A stretch of DNA of 64,000 bases. It comes from Candidatus Thiosymbion ectosymbiont of Catanema sp. Cochon2018. Its GTDB lineage: Bacteria; Pseudomonadota; Gammaproteobacteria; Chromatiales; Chromatiaceae. Below, in pieces: positions 1 through 10,404 of this stretch. Numbering within the stretch: position 1 is the stretch's first letter; every line of letters begins with the position of its first letter. Position numbers and translations under genes: made by a program. The notes beneath the pieces are model-generated. The model searched no databases, had not been told where the DNA came from, and worked only from the letters and a program-made list of their open reading frames with translations. Location of the stretch: NCBI GenBank assembly GCA_011392765.1, contig WYCW01000001.1, positions 614,888 through 678,887 on the forward strand, written 5' to 3'.

Positions 1-15
1 CTTTTGGGGCATCAC

Positions 16-46
16 GCCTCGTCGGTCTGAGGCGAAGCCTCGCTAG
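16..46. repeat. Dispersed ~30-bp palindromic repeat, copy 1
   Basis: An imperfect palindrome with a GAGGC-GAAG-GCCTC core. Near-identical copies occur at 33299-33328, 34384-34411 (inverted), about 38514-38540 and 50688-50716 (inverted). It is a short REP-like family; no coding role is seen. Confidence 0.6.
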
Positions 47-86
47 GTAGTAGTTTCCCGCAGGAAAAATATGCCCTCGGCTAAGA

Positions 87-2957
87 TCAGTCAAAGGCAT
101 ATTCGAACCTACCTTCGACGACACTGATCCCGACCCGTTCCAGCTTGTTCCCGGCGAGGGTACGTTCGAGGATTTCCCGGCTGATCGCGGGCAGGACGGT
201 GTTGGTGAGAATCGCGTCCACCACCCGGGCGCCGCTCTCGACTTCGCGGCAGCGTTCGGCGATGAGTGTGACTACTGCATCGTCGTAGGTGAAGGGGACC
301 CGATGGTTCTCCTCGATGCGTTCGGCAATGCGTCCGAGCTGCAGGCGGATGATGGTGGCGAGCATCTCGTCGTTCAGCGGGTAGTAGGGGATGGCGACGA
401 GGCGACCCAGCAGGGCCGCGGGGAAGGTCTTCAGCAGGGGCTGACGCAGGGCGTTGACGATCCCCTCCGGTTCGGGCATGAGCTCCGGGTCCTTGCACAT
501 ACCCATGATGAGTTCCGTGCCCACGTTGGTGGTCAGCAGGATCAGGGTGTTGCGGAAGTCGATGTAGCGTCCTTCGGCGTCTTCCATCCACCCCTTGTCG
601 AAGACCTGGAAGAAGATCTCGTGCACGTCTTGGTGGGCCTTCTCGACCTCGTCGAGCAGGACGACGCTGTAGGGTTTGCGTCGCACCGCCTCGGTGAGGA
701 TGCCGCCCTCTCCGTACCCGACGTAGCCCGGCGGTGCCCCCTTGAGGGTAGAGACCGTATGGGCCTCTTGAAACTCGCTCATGTTGATGGTGACGATGTT
801 CTGCTCGCCGCCGTACAGGGCCTCCGCCAGGGCGAGTCCGGTCTCGGTCTTGCCCACGCCCGAGGGTCCGCAGAGCATGAAAACACCGATGGGTTTATCG
901 GGGTTGTCCAACCGGGCGCGGGAGGTTTGGACACGACGGGCGATCATTTCCAAAGCATGGCGCTGGCCGATGACACGTTGGTTCAGGGTATCGGCGAGCT
1001 TGAGCACCGCCGCGACCTCGTTCTTGACCATGCGCCCCACCGGGATACCGGTCCAGTCGGCGATCACAGCGGCCACCGTCTGGCCGTCTACGCCGGGGAG
1101 GATGAGCGGGGTCTCGCCTTGAAGCTCCTGCAGCTCGGTCTGCAATGCCTTGAGCTCGTCGAGCAACTCGATACGTTGCTCCTCGCTGAGTATTTGCGCA
1201 TCACTCCCCGATCCTGACGCGGAGGGCGCGGGTGTCTCGTCCGCCGAAGGTTCCGGGCCGGGCGTTTGCGCATCGCTCTTTTCGCTTTTTTCGCTTTTTG
1301 CGCTCTTTGGCCCTTGCGGGATCTGCGTGGGGGGCGATTCGTCGTCCACCGAAGCGGTCTCGGTGACCGCATCGGCAGCCTTCTCCGGCTCGGTCTCGGT
1401 ACTTTCCGCTCCCCGCAGCCGGGCACGCAGGTCCAGGATGCGGTCGACCAGGCCCTGTTCTTTCTCCCAGCATTCTTCCAATGTCGCCAGACGAGCCTGC
1501 TCCGCTTCCAACCGGTCTTGCGCGGATTGCCGGCGTTCGGCGGTATCCACGCCGACGGCGGTCTCGCGGTCGATGATGGCCAGCTCGGTCTCCAGTCCTT
1601 CGATGCACCGACGCGAGTCCTCTACCGCTGCCGGGACCGCACTCTGGCTGATGGCGACGCGGGCGCAGGTGGTATCGAGCAGGCTCACCGCCTTGTCCGG
1701 TAGCTGCCGCGCCGGGATGTAGCGGTGAGAAAGCCGCACCGCCGCTTCCAGGGCCTCGTCGAGCACCTGCACCCGGTGGTGGTCCTCGAGGGTCGAGGCG
1801 ATACTCCGCGCCATGAGGACGGCGTTCCCCTCGTCCGGCTCCTCGACCTGAATGACCTGAAAACGACGGGTGAGGGCGGGGTCCTTTTCGATGTGTTTTT
1901 TGTACTCGCCCCAGGTGGTCGCGGCGATGGTGCGTAAGGTGCCCCGAGCCAGGGCCGGTTTGAGCAGGTTGGCCGCATCGCCGGTGCCGGCGGCACCGCC
2001 CGCGCCGATCAGGGTATGGGCCTCGTCGACGAACAGGATAATGGGCGTCGGTGAGGACTGGACCTCCTCGATGACCTGGCGCAGTCGATTCTCGAACTCG
2101 CCCTTCATACTGGCGCCGGCCTGCAGCAGGCCGATATCCAGGGTCCGCAGCGTGACATCCCGGAGGGGGGGCGGCACGTCACCGGCGGCGATGCGCTGTG
2201 CGAAGCCCTCGACCACGGCGGTCTTCCCGACGCCCGCCTCGCCGGTGAGGATGGGGTTGTTCTGCCGCCGGCGCATGAGGATATCGACGATCTGCCGGAT
2301 CTCCTCGTCGCGCCCGACGATGGGGTCGATTTCTCCGGTGCGGGCCCGTTCCGTGAGGTCGATGGAAAACTGCCGCAGGGCCTCTTGTTTGCCCATTTGG
2401 GCCGGGGCCATGGCGCCGCTGGCCTCGCCCGGAGCCGCACCGCCGCCGACCTGGAAGCCGTCGGTCGCACCGAGCCGCTCTTCCGGGGAACCGCTCAGGG
2501 TTTCGCTGAAGCGCTCGGTCAGGGCATCGACACTGATCTTGTCGAATTCCTTGGAGATGCCGAGGAGTCCTGCACGCAGGCCCCTGGTCTTGAGGATGCC
2601 TACCAGGAGATGGCCGGTGCGTACCTGGGACTCGCCGAACAGCAGAGTGCCATACACCCAGCCGCGCTCCACGGCCTCCTCGACATCCGAGGAGAGATCG
2701 GAGATGGAGCGCGAGCCCCGCGGGAGGCGGTCGAGGGCAGTGGTAAAATCCTGCGCCAGCCGGGACGGATCCAGCCCGAAGTCGCGGGTGATACGGTGCA
2801 GATCCGAGTCCTGGTTCTGGAGGATCTGATGGAGCCAGTGCACCAGCTCGACGTAGGGGTTGCCCCGCATCTTGCAGAAGACGGTGGCGCTCTCGATGGC
2901 CCGGTAACCCAGGCTGTTGAGCTTTCCAAACAGTGCCGTGCGGCTGATTTCTGTCAT
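87..2957 (-). CDS. clpV: Type VI secretion system ATPase ClpV (TssH)
   Basis: A Clp/HSP100 AAA+ ATPase that disassembles the contracted TssB/TssC sheath of a type VI secretion system in the cytoplasm. An N-terminal Clp-N-like domain (about 1-160) is followed by two AAA+ modules, with Walker A motifs GEAGVGKT (about 240) and GPSGVGKT (about 690). The start motif LFGKLN and the overall order are typical of ClpV rather than ClpB. At 956 residues it is longer than the usual 860-900. The excess is a Ser/Pro/Glu/Lys-rich low-complexity stretch of about 75 residues in the middle region (about 505-590), where the coiled-coil M-domain is expected. No other T6SS gene is in the window; the rest of the cluster would lie beyond base 1. 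Confidence 0.93.
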   Translation of the reverse strand: MTEISRTALFGKLNSLGYRAIESATVFCKMRGNPYVELVHWLHQILQNQDSDLHRITRDFGLDPSRLAQDFTTALDRLPRGSRSISDLSSDVEEAVERGWVYGTLLFGESQVRTGHLLVGILKTRGLRAGLLGISKEFDKISVDALTERFSETLSGSPEERLGATDGFQVGGGAAPGEASGAMAPAQMGKQEALRQFSIDLTERARTGEIDPIVGRDEEIRQIVDILMRRRQNNPILTGEAGVGKTAVVEGFAQRIAAGDVPPPLRDVTLRTLDIGLLQAGASMKGEFENRLRQVIEEVQSSPTPIILFVDEAHTLIGAGGAAGTGDAANLLKPALARGTLRTIAATTWGEYKKHIEKDPALTRRFQVIQVEEPDEGNAVLMARSIASTLEDHHRVQVLDEALEAAVRLSHRYIPARQLPDKAVSLLDTTCARVAISQSAVPAAVEDSRRCIEGLETELAIIDRETAVGVDTAERRQSAQDRLEAEQARLATLEECWEKEQGLVDRILDLRARLRGAESTETEPEKAADAVTETASVDDESPPTQIPQGPKSAKSEKSEKSDAQTPGPEPSADETPAPSASGSGSDAQILSEEQRIELLDELKALQTELQELQGETPLILPGVDGQTVAAVIADWTGIPVGRMVKNEVAAVLKLADTLNQRVIGQRHALEMIARRVQTSRARLDNPDKPIGVFMLCGPSGVGKTETGLALAEALYGGEQNIVTINMSEFQEAHTVSTLKGAPPGYVGYGEGGILTEAVRRKPYSVVLLDEVEKAHQDVHEIFFQVFDKGWMEDAEGRYIDFRNTLILLTTNVGTELIMGMCKDPELMPEPEGIVNALRQPLLKTFPAALLGRLVAIPYYPLNDEMLATIIRLQLGRIAERIEENHRVPFTYDDAVVTLIAERCREVESGARVVDAILTNTVLPAISREILERTLAGNKLERVGISVVEGRFEYAFD

Positions 2958-3168
2958 GTCACGAACCCTTTTCGTTTTTCATCCTGTGGATTTGCCATCC
3001 CCGGCAGCTGGGTTTCAGCCTCCCAGCCGGAACGACGGTGCGAGCGGTGTTTGTAACCAAACAGGCGGCGTGATAGGGTTGAGTGGGTAGGGTCCGCTGT
3101 GAGGACCATAAGGAACGGTTCACTAATTTGAATCGTTACTAAGAAATAAACGAATACGGAAGTAGGTT

Positions 3169-3564
3169 ATGGGACGTATAATAGCATCACTAACAATTTC
3201 AAATCTCGAAGATAAAGAAAAAAAGATTCGAATTGATGTGCTTGTGGACACAGGTGCTTCACATCTCATACTACCCGTTGCATGGAAAGAAAGGCTCGGT
3301 GATCTGGAAGAGATTCGGACCGTTGAATTGGAGACCGCAACTCAAAACACAGAAATGGGAAGCGTATGTGGTCCGGTCAGGATGCAAATAGAAGGATTTG
3401 CGCCTATATTTACGGAAATTATATTTATAAAAATGGAACCGGAGAACAGTGAATATGAACCATTATTGGGCTATATCCCATTAGAGCAATCACAGGCTGC
3501 AGTGGATATGCTGGGGCACCGTCTCGTCTATGTCAAGCGATTGGATCTGAAAAATATCGGCTGA
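3169..3564 (+). CDS. Retropepsin-like (clan AA) aspartic protease family protein
   Basis: 131 residues. The motif VDTGASHLILP near residue 26 is the D-T-G-A signature of retropepsin-like aspartyl proteases, which act as dimers. A typical bacterial gene of this family is a short single domain, as here. The gene is AT-richer than its neighbours and has no obvious operon partner. dnaE starts 143 bp downstream after a short repeat, so co-transcription is uncertain. Substrate and location are unknown and no signal peptide is visible. The family call rests on the catalytic motif and the length. Confidence 0.7.
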   Translation: MGRIIASLTISNLEDKEKKIRIDVLVDTGASHLILPVAWKERLGDLEEIRTVELETATQNTEMGSVCGPVRMQIEGFAPIFTEIIFIKMEPENSEYEPLLGYIPLEQSQAAVDMLGHRLVYVKRLDLKNIG

Positions 3565-3565
3565 C

Positions 3566-3604
3566 AAGCCCGCGTAGGTTGGGGTAAGGGACGAACCCCA
3601 ACAT
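3566..3604. repeat. Short dispersed inverted repeat (GGTTGGGGT...ACCCCAAC)
   Basis: A small palindrome of the form TTGGGGT-n-ACCCCAA. A close copy lies at 25313-25344, just before cas3 of the first cas operon. It belongs to the same broad set of 'aaggaacgaa' repeats seen elsewhere in the window. Confidence 0.5.
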
Positions 3605-3707
3605 CAATCTTGTTTACCGAAATCCTCTGGAGAGGTGAAAGAGACACCCCCATTTTGTCTGGTCCGAAATCCATAAGGAACCGACAGTTATTAATCAGGT
3701 CGATCCC

Positions 3708-6700
3708 GTGGCACCGGCTCCCCGATTCGTTCACCTGCACCTGCATTCCGAGTATTCGCTGGTCGACGGCCTGGTACGCATCAAGCCCCTGGTCAAGGCG
3801 ACAGTGACCAAGGGGATGCCCGCCGTCGCGGTCACCGACCAATACAACCTGTTTTGCCTGATCCGCTTCTACCAGGCCGCCGTGGCGGCGGGTGTCAAAC
3901 CCATCGCCGGCGCGGATCTGTGGGTCCGCAACCGGGACGACGCCAACCAGCCCCACCGGTTGCTGGTACTGGTCCGGAACCGGACCGGGTATCTGAATCT
4001 GACCCGGCTCATCTCCCGTGCCTATCAAGAGGGTCAGCACCTGGGTATGCCGCAAGTCGAACCGGGCTGGGTCGAGGCGGCGACGGAGGGCCTCATCGCC
4101 CTCTCGGGCGGCCCGCACGGTGATGTGGGGCGGGCCCTCCTTGCCGATCGCTGGGATCGGGCAGAGACGCTGCTCGATCGTTGGCTCGGGGTCTTCGGCG
4201 ACCGCTATTACCTGGAACTGATCCGCACCGGGCGCGAGCACGAGTCCGAGTACCTCGAGCGTTGCGTCGAGCTGGCTGCCCGCAAGGGCGTGCCGGTGGT
4301 GGCAACCAACGACGTGCGCTTCCTCGACGCCGAGGACTTCGAGGCCCATGAGGCCCGGGTCTGTATCCACGACGGCCGCACCCTCAACGACCCGCGCCGC
4401 CCCCGTCTCTACAGCGAAGAGCAGTACCTACGCACCCCCGCGGAAATGGCCGAACTCTTCGCCGATGTCCCGGAGGCGGTGGAGAACAGCGTCGAGATCG
4501 CCAGGCGCTGCAACCTGGAGCTGAACCTGGGCCAGAGCTTTCTCCCGGATTTCCCGGTTCCGGAGGGGATGACCATGGAGGCGTTCTTCGCCGCGGAGTC
4601 CAGGCAAGGGCTGGAGTGGCGACTGGAGCGCACCATCGGCCGCGATACGCCGGGGTTCGACGCCCGGCGCGAGGTCTACGATGAGCGCCTGCAGCTCGAG
4701 CTCGATGTCATCAACCAAATGGGCTTTCCGGGTTACTTTCTGATCGTTGCCGATTTCATCCGGTGGGCCAAGGACAACGGCATTCCGGTCGGACCGGGGC
4801 GGGGGTCCGGCGCCGGCTCCCTGGTGGCCTATGCGCTCAAGATCACGGACCTGGACCCCATCGAGCACGACCTGCTGTTCGAACGCTTCCTGAATCCCGA
4901 GCGCGTCTCGATGCCGGACTTCGACGTGGACTTCTGCATGGAGAACCGGGACCGGGTCATCGACTATGTCGCCGGGCGCTACGGGCGCGACGCCGTCTCC
5001 CAGATCATCACCTTCGGCACCTTGGCGGCCAAGGCCGTAGTGCGTGACGTAGGCCGGGTCATGGGCCACCCCTACGGGATGGTGGACCGCATCGCCAAGA
5101 TGGTGCCCTTCGAGCTGGGCATGACCCTCGACAAGGCCCTGGAGGAGAACGACGACCTCAAGCGTGCCTACGAGGACGAAGAAGAGGTCCGGGCCATCAT
5201 CGACCTGGCCCGCAAGCTGGAGGGTCTGGCCCGCAACGCCGGCAAACATGCCGGCGGCGTGGTCATCGCGCCGACCAGGCTGACCGACTTCGCCCCCCTC
5301 TATTGCGAGCCCGGCGGCGAGAATCTGCTCACCCAGTTCGACAAGGACGACGTGGAGCAGGCCGGTCTGGTCAAGTTCGATTTCCTGGGGCTGCGGACTC
5401 TGACCATCATCGATTGGGCGCTCAAGACCGTCAACGCAATCCGGGACCAGGCCGGTGAGCCCCCCATCGACATTAATGCCATCGCCATGGACGACGCCCT
5501 GGCCTTTGCCTTGCTCAAGCGTTGCGAGACCACCGCGGTCTTCCAGCTCGAGTCTCGGGGCATGAAGGAGCTGATCAAAAAGCTGCAACCGGACTGTTTC
5601 GACGACATCACGGCCCTGGTGGCACTGTTCCGCCCCGGTCCCTTACAGTCCGGTATGGTGGACGACTTCATCGACCGCAAGCACGGACGAGCCAGGGTCG
5701 CCTATCCCCACCCCGAGCTGGAGCCCATCCTCAAGTCGACCTACGGCGTCATTCTGTACCAGGAACAGGTCATGCAGATCGCCCAGGTGCTGGCGGGCTA
5801 TACCCTGGGGGGAGCGGATCTGTTACGTCGGGCAATGGGCAAGAAAAAGCCCGCAGAGATGGCCAAACAGCGAGCCGTGTTCGTGGACGGCGCGGTAGAG
5901 CGCAACGTTGCCTCGGAGACCGCCACCCACATCTTCGACCTGATGGAGAAGTTCGCGGGGTACGGCTTCAACAAATCACATTCCGCTGCCTACGCCCTGG
6001 TCGCCTACCAGACCCTGTGGCTCAAGGCCCACTATCCGGCGGCCTTCATGGCGGCGGTGCTGAGCGCCGACATGGACAACACCGACAAGGTCGTGACCCT
6101 GATCGATACCTGCCGGGAGATGAAGCTCAAGGTCGAGCCCCCGGCCATCAACCAGTCCGAGTACAGGTTCACGGTCCGGGACGAGAACACTATTGTCTAC
6201 GGCATCGGCGCCATCAAGGGCGTCGGCGAATCCGCCATCGAATCCATGCTCCGGGCGCGTCGGGAAGGCGGACTTTTCAAGGACATCTGGGATTTTTGCC
6301 GGCGCATCGACCTGCACAAGGCCAACCGTCGGGTGCTCGAGGCCCTGATCCGAGCCGGGGCCTTGGATGGATTGGGGGAAAATCGGGCGACCCTGACCGC
6401 CCAGCTGCCCATGGCCCTCAAGCTGGCCGAGCAGCACAAAGAGACGGAAACCGCGGGGCAGACGGACTTGTTCGGGACGATCGACACAGATGCCGTAGCC
6501 CAGCCCGATGCTCAGCTGGTCTCCCGGACCTGGAGCGAGTGGGAAGAAGAAGAGCGCCTTCAGGGCGAGAAGGAAACCCTGGGTCTCTACCTTACCGGGC
6601 ACCCCATCGACCGGGTTGCCGCGGAGCTCGACGCCATGACGGGCGCCCGCATCGGCGTGCTCTTGCAGTCGGGTCGCGGCTCCAACGACGGCGAGAAACG

Positions 6701-7244
6701 GACGGTCGCGGGATTGGTCGTCGGCGTACGCCACGGCAAGACACAGCGTGGGCGCATGGGCTCGGTGACACTGGACGACAGCACCGGACGGATCGAGGTC
6801 ACCTGCTTTTCCGAAGTCTACGAAGAAACGCGCGATCTTCTGGTAGCGGACAATATCCTCATCATCAACGGTTCCCTGAGCTTCGACGATTATCGCAACG
6901 GTTGGTCCCTACGCGCCGAACAGGTACGGACCCTGGAGCAGGCACGGGCGGATCTGGCAAACCACCTCGCCCTGGGATTGGACCTGAGCGACCCGGACGC
7001 CCACGCCCGCGGCCAAGCCCTGGTCGGAGAGCTGCGTGTTACCCTCCGCACATTCAGCGGAACCGGCCTGCCGGTCTACATCCATTATCACCGTCCCGGT
7101 GCCCGCGGTTGCTTGTTGATGGGCAAGGATTGGCGAGTACGGCCCACGGACGAGCTTCTCAAGCGGCTGCGCCACCTGCTGGGTTTTCAGGCAGTTCGAG
7201 TCGCCTATAAAAGGATCGGTTTCGAGGAGGCAAATCCCCGGTAG
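3708..7244 (+). CDS. dnaE: DNA polymerase III subunit alpha
   Basis: The catalytic subunit of the replicative DNA polymerase. At 1178 residues it matches the usual DnaE1 length. An N-terminal PHP domain begins with HLHLHSEYSLVDG. The palm motif GRGSGAGSLVAYAL (about 360) and the catalytic PDFDVDF triad (about 405) are intact, and a C-terminal OB-fold region (about 990-1070, the segment with VTCFSEVYEE) follows. The start used is a GTG at 3708, which places the PHP motif at its normal distance. The gene stands alone here, with no rnhB or accA neighbour as in many gammaproteobacteria. Everything downstream to 14.5 kb is decayed. Confidence 0.97.
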   Translation: MAPAPRFVHLHLHSEYSLVDGLVRIKPLVKATVTKGMPAVAVTDQYNLFCLIRFYQAAVAAGVKPIAGADLWVRNRDDANQPHRLLVLVRNRTGYLNLTRLISRAYQEGQHLGMPQVEPGWVEAATEGLIALSGGPHGDVGRALLADRWDRAETLLDRWLGVFGDRYYLELIRTGREHESEYLERCVELAARKGVPVVATNDVRFLDAEDFEAHEARVCIHDGRTLNDPRRPRLYSEEQYLRTPAEMAELFADVPEAVENSVEIARRCNLELNLGQSFLPDFPVPEGMTMEAFFAAESRQGLEWRLERTIGRDTPGFDARREVYDERLQLELDVINQMGFPGYFLIVADFIRWAKDNGIPVGPGRGSGAGSLVAYALKITDLDPIEHDLLFERFLNPERVSMPDFDVDFCMENRDRVIDYVAGRYGRDAVSQIITFGTLAAKAVVRDVGRVMGHPYGMVDRIAKMVPFELGMTLDKALEENDDLKRAYEDEEEVRAIIDLARKLEGLARNAGKHAGGVVIAPTRLTDFAPLYCEPGGENLLTQFDKDDVEQAGLVKFDFLGLRTLTIIDWALKTVNAIRDQAGEPPIDINAIAMDDALAFALLKRCETTAVFQLESRGMKELIKKLQPDCFDDITALVALFRPGPLQSGMVDDFIDRKHGRARVAYPHPELEPILKSTYGVILYQEQVMQIAQVLAGYTLGGADLLRRAMGKKKPAEMAKQRAVFVDGAVERNVASETATHIFDLMEKFAGYGFNKSHSAAYALVAYQTLWLKAHYPAAFMAAVLSADMDNTDKVVTLIDTCREMKLKVEPPAINQSEYRFTVRDENTIVYGIGAIKGVGESAIESMLRARREGGLFKDIWDFCRRIDLHKANRRVLEALIRAGALDGLGENRATLTAQLPMALKLAEQHKETETAGQTDLFGTIDTDAVAQPDAQLVSRTWSEWEEEERLQGEKETLGLYLTGHPIDRVAAELDAMTGARIGVLLQSGRGSNDGEKRTVAGLVVGVRHGKTQRGRMGSVTLDDSTGRIEVTCFSEVYEETRDLLVADNILIINGSLSFDDYRNGWSLRAEQVRTLEQARADLANHLALGLDLSDPDAHARGQALVGELRVTLRTFSGTGLPVYIHYHRPGARGCLLMGKDWRVRPTDELLKRLRHLLGFQAVRVAYKRIGFEEANPR

Positions 7245-7291
7245 GGTGGGCTGTGCCCAAATACCATTAAGTTAGCTGCTGGCCGCTTGTC

Positions 7292-7335
7292 GTAGCCCAA
7301 CACCGTTGTTGGGCACGCCCACCGTCCCTGGCGGG
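7292..7335. repeat. Dispersed 44-bp repeat (GTAGCCCAACACC...CCTGGCGGG)
   Basis: Almost the same sequence recurs at 19327-19369. It contains the small palindrome CCCAACA-n-TGTTGGG. Noncoding. Confidence 0.55.
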
Positions 7336-7341
7336 TTCGTA

Positions 7342-7742
7342 TACTGCCACACGGCACGATCTGCGCATTTTCACTCTTCCTCTCCCTCCGGGAGAGTGTC
7401 GCAGAAGCCCCTCTCCTACCGGGAGGGTGTCGCAAAGGGGCACGGCACGCCGTGTGCGCCGACGATCCCGTTTCATCTGATTCTGCTGGTCAGCCCCATC
7501 TCCTACGCCCCCCAAACCAGCCGCCGCAGAGCCTGGGTAAGTGTCGAAATTGAAATCGAACGAAACGTGAAATCGAAATCGGGATCGCAAATCGGAATTT
7601 CGATCCCGATCCCGATTTGGGCTTTTACGACACCCTCACCGGGAGAGGGATCAAAGGGCGAAGATCGGTGCCTTCGGGCATACCCTCTCCGGAGAGGGCC
7701 GGGGTGAGGGGGAACAAAGCTCGGATTGTGCCAGTGGCAGTA
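7342..7742. mobile_element. MITE-like element family A, expanded copy with nested element
   Basis: The ends are inverted copies beginning TACTGCCACACGGCAC and ending GGCAGTA, flanked by TA on both sides (7340-7341 and 7743-7744). That points to TA target duplication, as in Tc1/mariner-IS630-type MITEs. The interior is expanded by a second element (family B, about 7424-7636). Other family A copies lie at 14365-14454, 27907-28009 and 53142-53344. No transposase is encoded. Confidence 0.7.
7424..7636. mobile_element. MITE-like element family B, nested in family A
   Basis: The ends are AGGGTGTCGCAAA and TTTTACGACACCCT, inverted repeats of each other. The inside carries palindromic runs of GAAATCG and GATCCCGAT. 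Related pieces occur at 10225-10389, 34430-34528 and 53204-53302. No coding capacity. Confidence 0.6.
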
Positions 7743-7802
7743 TACCTCCCGACGCCGGGGCATGCGCCTGACCCGACCCACCACGACGCGGCCAGCACTT
7801 AG

Positions 7803-7937
7803 GAGACTGCTCTAAAAGGGACTGTAGGCCGTAGGCCAGGCCAGGGACGGCCAAAACCCAGCAATAACCAACGCTGGGGTTCGTTTCTCAACCCAGCCTA
7901 CCGATTTAAAATCAATGGGTTAGTTTTTAGACAGCCT
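7803..7937. mobile_element. MITE-like element family C
   Basis: Begins with a GAGACTG...TCTAAAA-type end and finishes with TTTTTAGACAGCCT. The inside is the 'agggacgg-ccaaaaccca' palindromic segment. Copies: 27896-28135 (interrupted by family A and joined to csx17) and 35164-35297. A more diverged relative covers about 20710-20815. Confidence 0.6.
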
Positions 7938-7989
7938 AATGGCATTAATTTTAAATCAATCTGGTAATTTAGGGCTACTACTCTATAGG

Positions 7990-9705
7990 GAGGGGCAGTG
8001 TAGCCTCTCACCATAGACCTGTTCCAGGGTGCGCGATAGCTGGCCAGTTGTTCCGTGGCTTGTGCGAGCTTTTGGCCTTGACCGGGGCAGTGCCCGCAGT
8101 TCCTCGCGGCTTCAACCTGACTTCCCGGTTGCTCAGACCCACTCCTTGCAGCGGGATGTATTTGAATTCCAACAGGTGATCCATAACAGCTGGTATCTGC
8201 GCATGTCGGGACGGACGATCATGCTGAGGTCGGCATAGCCCTTGTCGATGGCCGTTTCCAATCCATGATGTAGAAGGTGTCGGAAAACAGCACTACCAGG
8301 AATGCGGTCTTGACCACCAGTTCATTGGTCCACCGATAATCCCGATTGTCGAATACCTGAAAATAACGGGTTTCGATGAAATCGCACAGGGGCTCGAGAT
8401 CGCCACTGGTGTAGAAGGTTCGCCGCCCGGCGGGCGGTTTCGCGGTCCTCGTATTCAGGCAGCAGTGCGTCCCGGATGCGCCTTCCACATACAGGCGCCG
8501 GATTACCAGGTTGGGGAATGGTCAGTGCCAGGCGACCCATGGGATCGCTCCCGGCAATGGTCAACACCCCCAGGTAATACATGAGGGAGGCCAGGAAGGG
8601 CTGGTCACGGGTGGCCGTCAGCATGTCCTCGACGCTGAAGCGATACACCCCGTCGATCAGATCGCGTCGGTGGGATCGAGGGCCCCACCAGTTCGTTGCC
8701 GTGTGGCAGGCGGGCGATGTAGTCGATACGGTTGCGATCCATGGCCAGGTTATCGTCCAGGATCCTCCGGGGATAGGTGCATTCTTCCTGGTAATTTTGG
8801 AGAAAATACAGCGCCAGAGTAGGATTGTAGAGAAGTGGTCCCTCTTCATAGCCGAAACGGTACTCCGTTATAAAAGGTGCGCATGGTAGCAAGGGCCTCC
8901 TGCACCTGGGATGCGGCAAATTGCATTCTTGCCGATTTTCTCCAGGGCGTCCGCCACCTCGCTGTCGTGAAAACCGCACAGATCACGGTATTTCGAAGGA
9001 AAGAGACATCGCGCGCCACGCCATAGCCGCTGCTGATGTCGCGTTCATGACCACCGGTGACACCCCGGTAATAAATACCTTTTGTCGAAGGCCCTGCCCG
9101 TTGCTCAGTGCCTTGACTGCTTTGAACAGGGTTTTCAGGATGCCTTCGCCGTGAACCAGTTGCGTAGCGGTCCTGTCTCACCCAGCCAGGCGGCTACGAC
9201 TTCGTTGGCGAAGTTGTCGTATTCGTCGATGAACAGATAGAGTTTGTAGGGTGTCCGGTTCACCGCATTGACCAGGGTGTGAAAAGACGCCAGGGCATTC
9301 GTGATTGATGGGGGATACCTGGGATAACTGGGTTCCCACGATAAAACCTGTACGCAGACGTTGATGTGGGAATATGCAAGGCCCGCCGATGCCTAAGATA
9401 TCGCCAATGGAGGTACCACTTGTTATAAAACTCACCACATTGCGGTGGCATTTGCAGCAGGAGGGCGCCACTTCAGGCCGGAACAGTTGCTCTCCAGGCA
9501 CTTCCGTCGCGCTTCGCCAGGTCGTAGTAGTTTTCCAGCATCGAGCAGCACCAGGCTTTTTCCGAACCGGCGTGGGCGCAGGAACAAATAAATGGTCTCC
9601 CGCTTTTTCCAGGGAGACAATGCGGTCCGTGCGGTCGGCGTAGAAGTAGTCTTGCGTGATGACTTTGTGAAAATCGGCAATACCGTAGGAAATTTCATGA
9701 TTCAT
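7990..9705 (-). pseudogene. Frameshifted AAA-ATPase-like / PD-(D/E)XK nuclease family protein
   Basis: Read on the minus strand, several frames together give the order of the family 'AAA-ATPase-like domain plus PD-(D/E)XK nuclease'. An N-terminus IADFHKVITQDYFYADRT at about 9690 is followed by LRPRRFGKSLVL (Walker A-like, about 9600). A C-terminal nuclease region at about 8300 contains ELVVKTAFL and FYIMDWK, and the end reads TLEQVYGERL near 8000. The total span of about 1.7 kb equals an intact gene of roughly 550 codons, but at least five frame changes break it. Family members are common, often strain-specific accessory genes of uncertain function. Confidence 0.7.
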
Positions 9706-9814
9706 GCCCGATTCGGTTCGGCTTTTCCATGAGTATCCCAGCCGGCTCAATCCCGCTCGCGATGGAATTCGCTCCTCGATCACCCGTGGACCGGGTCGGT
9801 CCGGACCTCGTCAG

Positions 9815-10200
9815 GCGGCGTTCGATCGGGAGCCGGATGGAGGACGCGCGCGATCAAGAACCGCGTAGTTCCGGGACGAGCAACAGAAAACCGGAGGATG
9901 TCGGTAACGAACCCCGGTAGCAGCAGGACCAGGCTCTATTACCAGCAACACCGCCCTGTCGAGCAGTTCCAGGGCTGGCATCCGGTTCTGTTCCATGGCG
10001 CCGCGGGACCGCATGAGCACCGAAAAGCCCTGGATCCGACCAGTGCGCCGAGCAGGGCGGTGAAGATGGACAGGCCGATGGTCGGTGGCGCTGATGTGGG
10101 AGCCTACCTGATCAGGAAGTAGAGCTCGATCAAGGGTGTCTGACGAACAACAGCAGGAAAAAGGATCACGGACGGACCTTAAGTTCACAGGCAATTCGGA
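9815..10200 (-). pseudogene. fxsA: fxsA remnant (FxsA family membrane protein)
   Basis: The minus-strand reading frames contain TPLIELYFLIRQVGSHI-like sequence, the segment PTIGLSIFTALLGAL in a neighbouring frame, then QGFSVLMRSRG and LPALELLDRAVLL. This is the order of FxsA, a four-helix inner-membrane protein. Frame changes occur roughly every 50-100 bases, so it cannot be translated whole. It lies next to cutA and dsbD remnants, a neighbourhood seen in intact form in many gammaproteobacteria (known context, recalled rather than searched). Confidence 0.6.
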
Positions 10201-10224
10201 TACCGGGACACCTACCTTAACATG

Positions 10225-10389
10225 GAGGGTGTCGCAAAAAGGGGCACGGGCACGCCGTGCCCCGGACGATCCCGTTTCATCCGATTCTGCTGGTCAGGCC
10301 TCATCTTCCTACGCCCAACCAACCGTTGGAGAGCCTGCCGGTCGAATGGGATCGCAATCGGAATTTCGGATCCCGATAGCGGGGAGAAT
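10225..10389. repeat. Family B element fragment
   Basis: Starts with AGGGTGTCGCAAAAA and continues through the same internal segment as 7424-7636, including GATCCCGTTTCATC and the AATCGGAATTTCG palindrome. The right end is missing where the cutA remnant begins. Confidence 0.5.
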
Positions 10390-10404
10390 CCATGGGTGAC
10401 GGGT

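Noticed and set aside
4428-5588. Long minus-strand frame (386 codons) over dnaE
   Set aside because: Shadow of the high-GC dnaE coding frame; no start signals and no recognisable domain.
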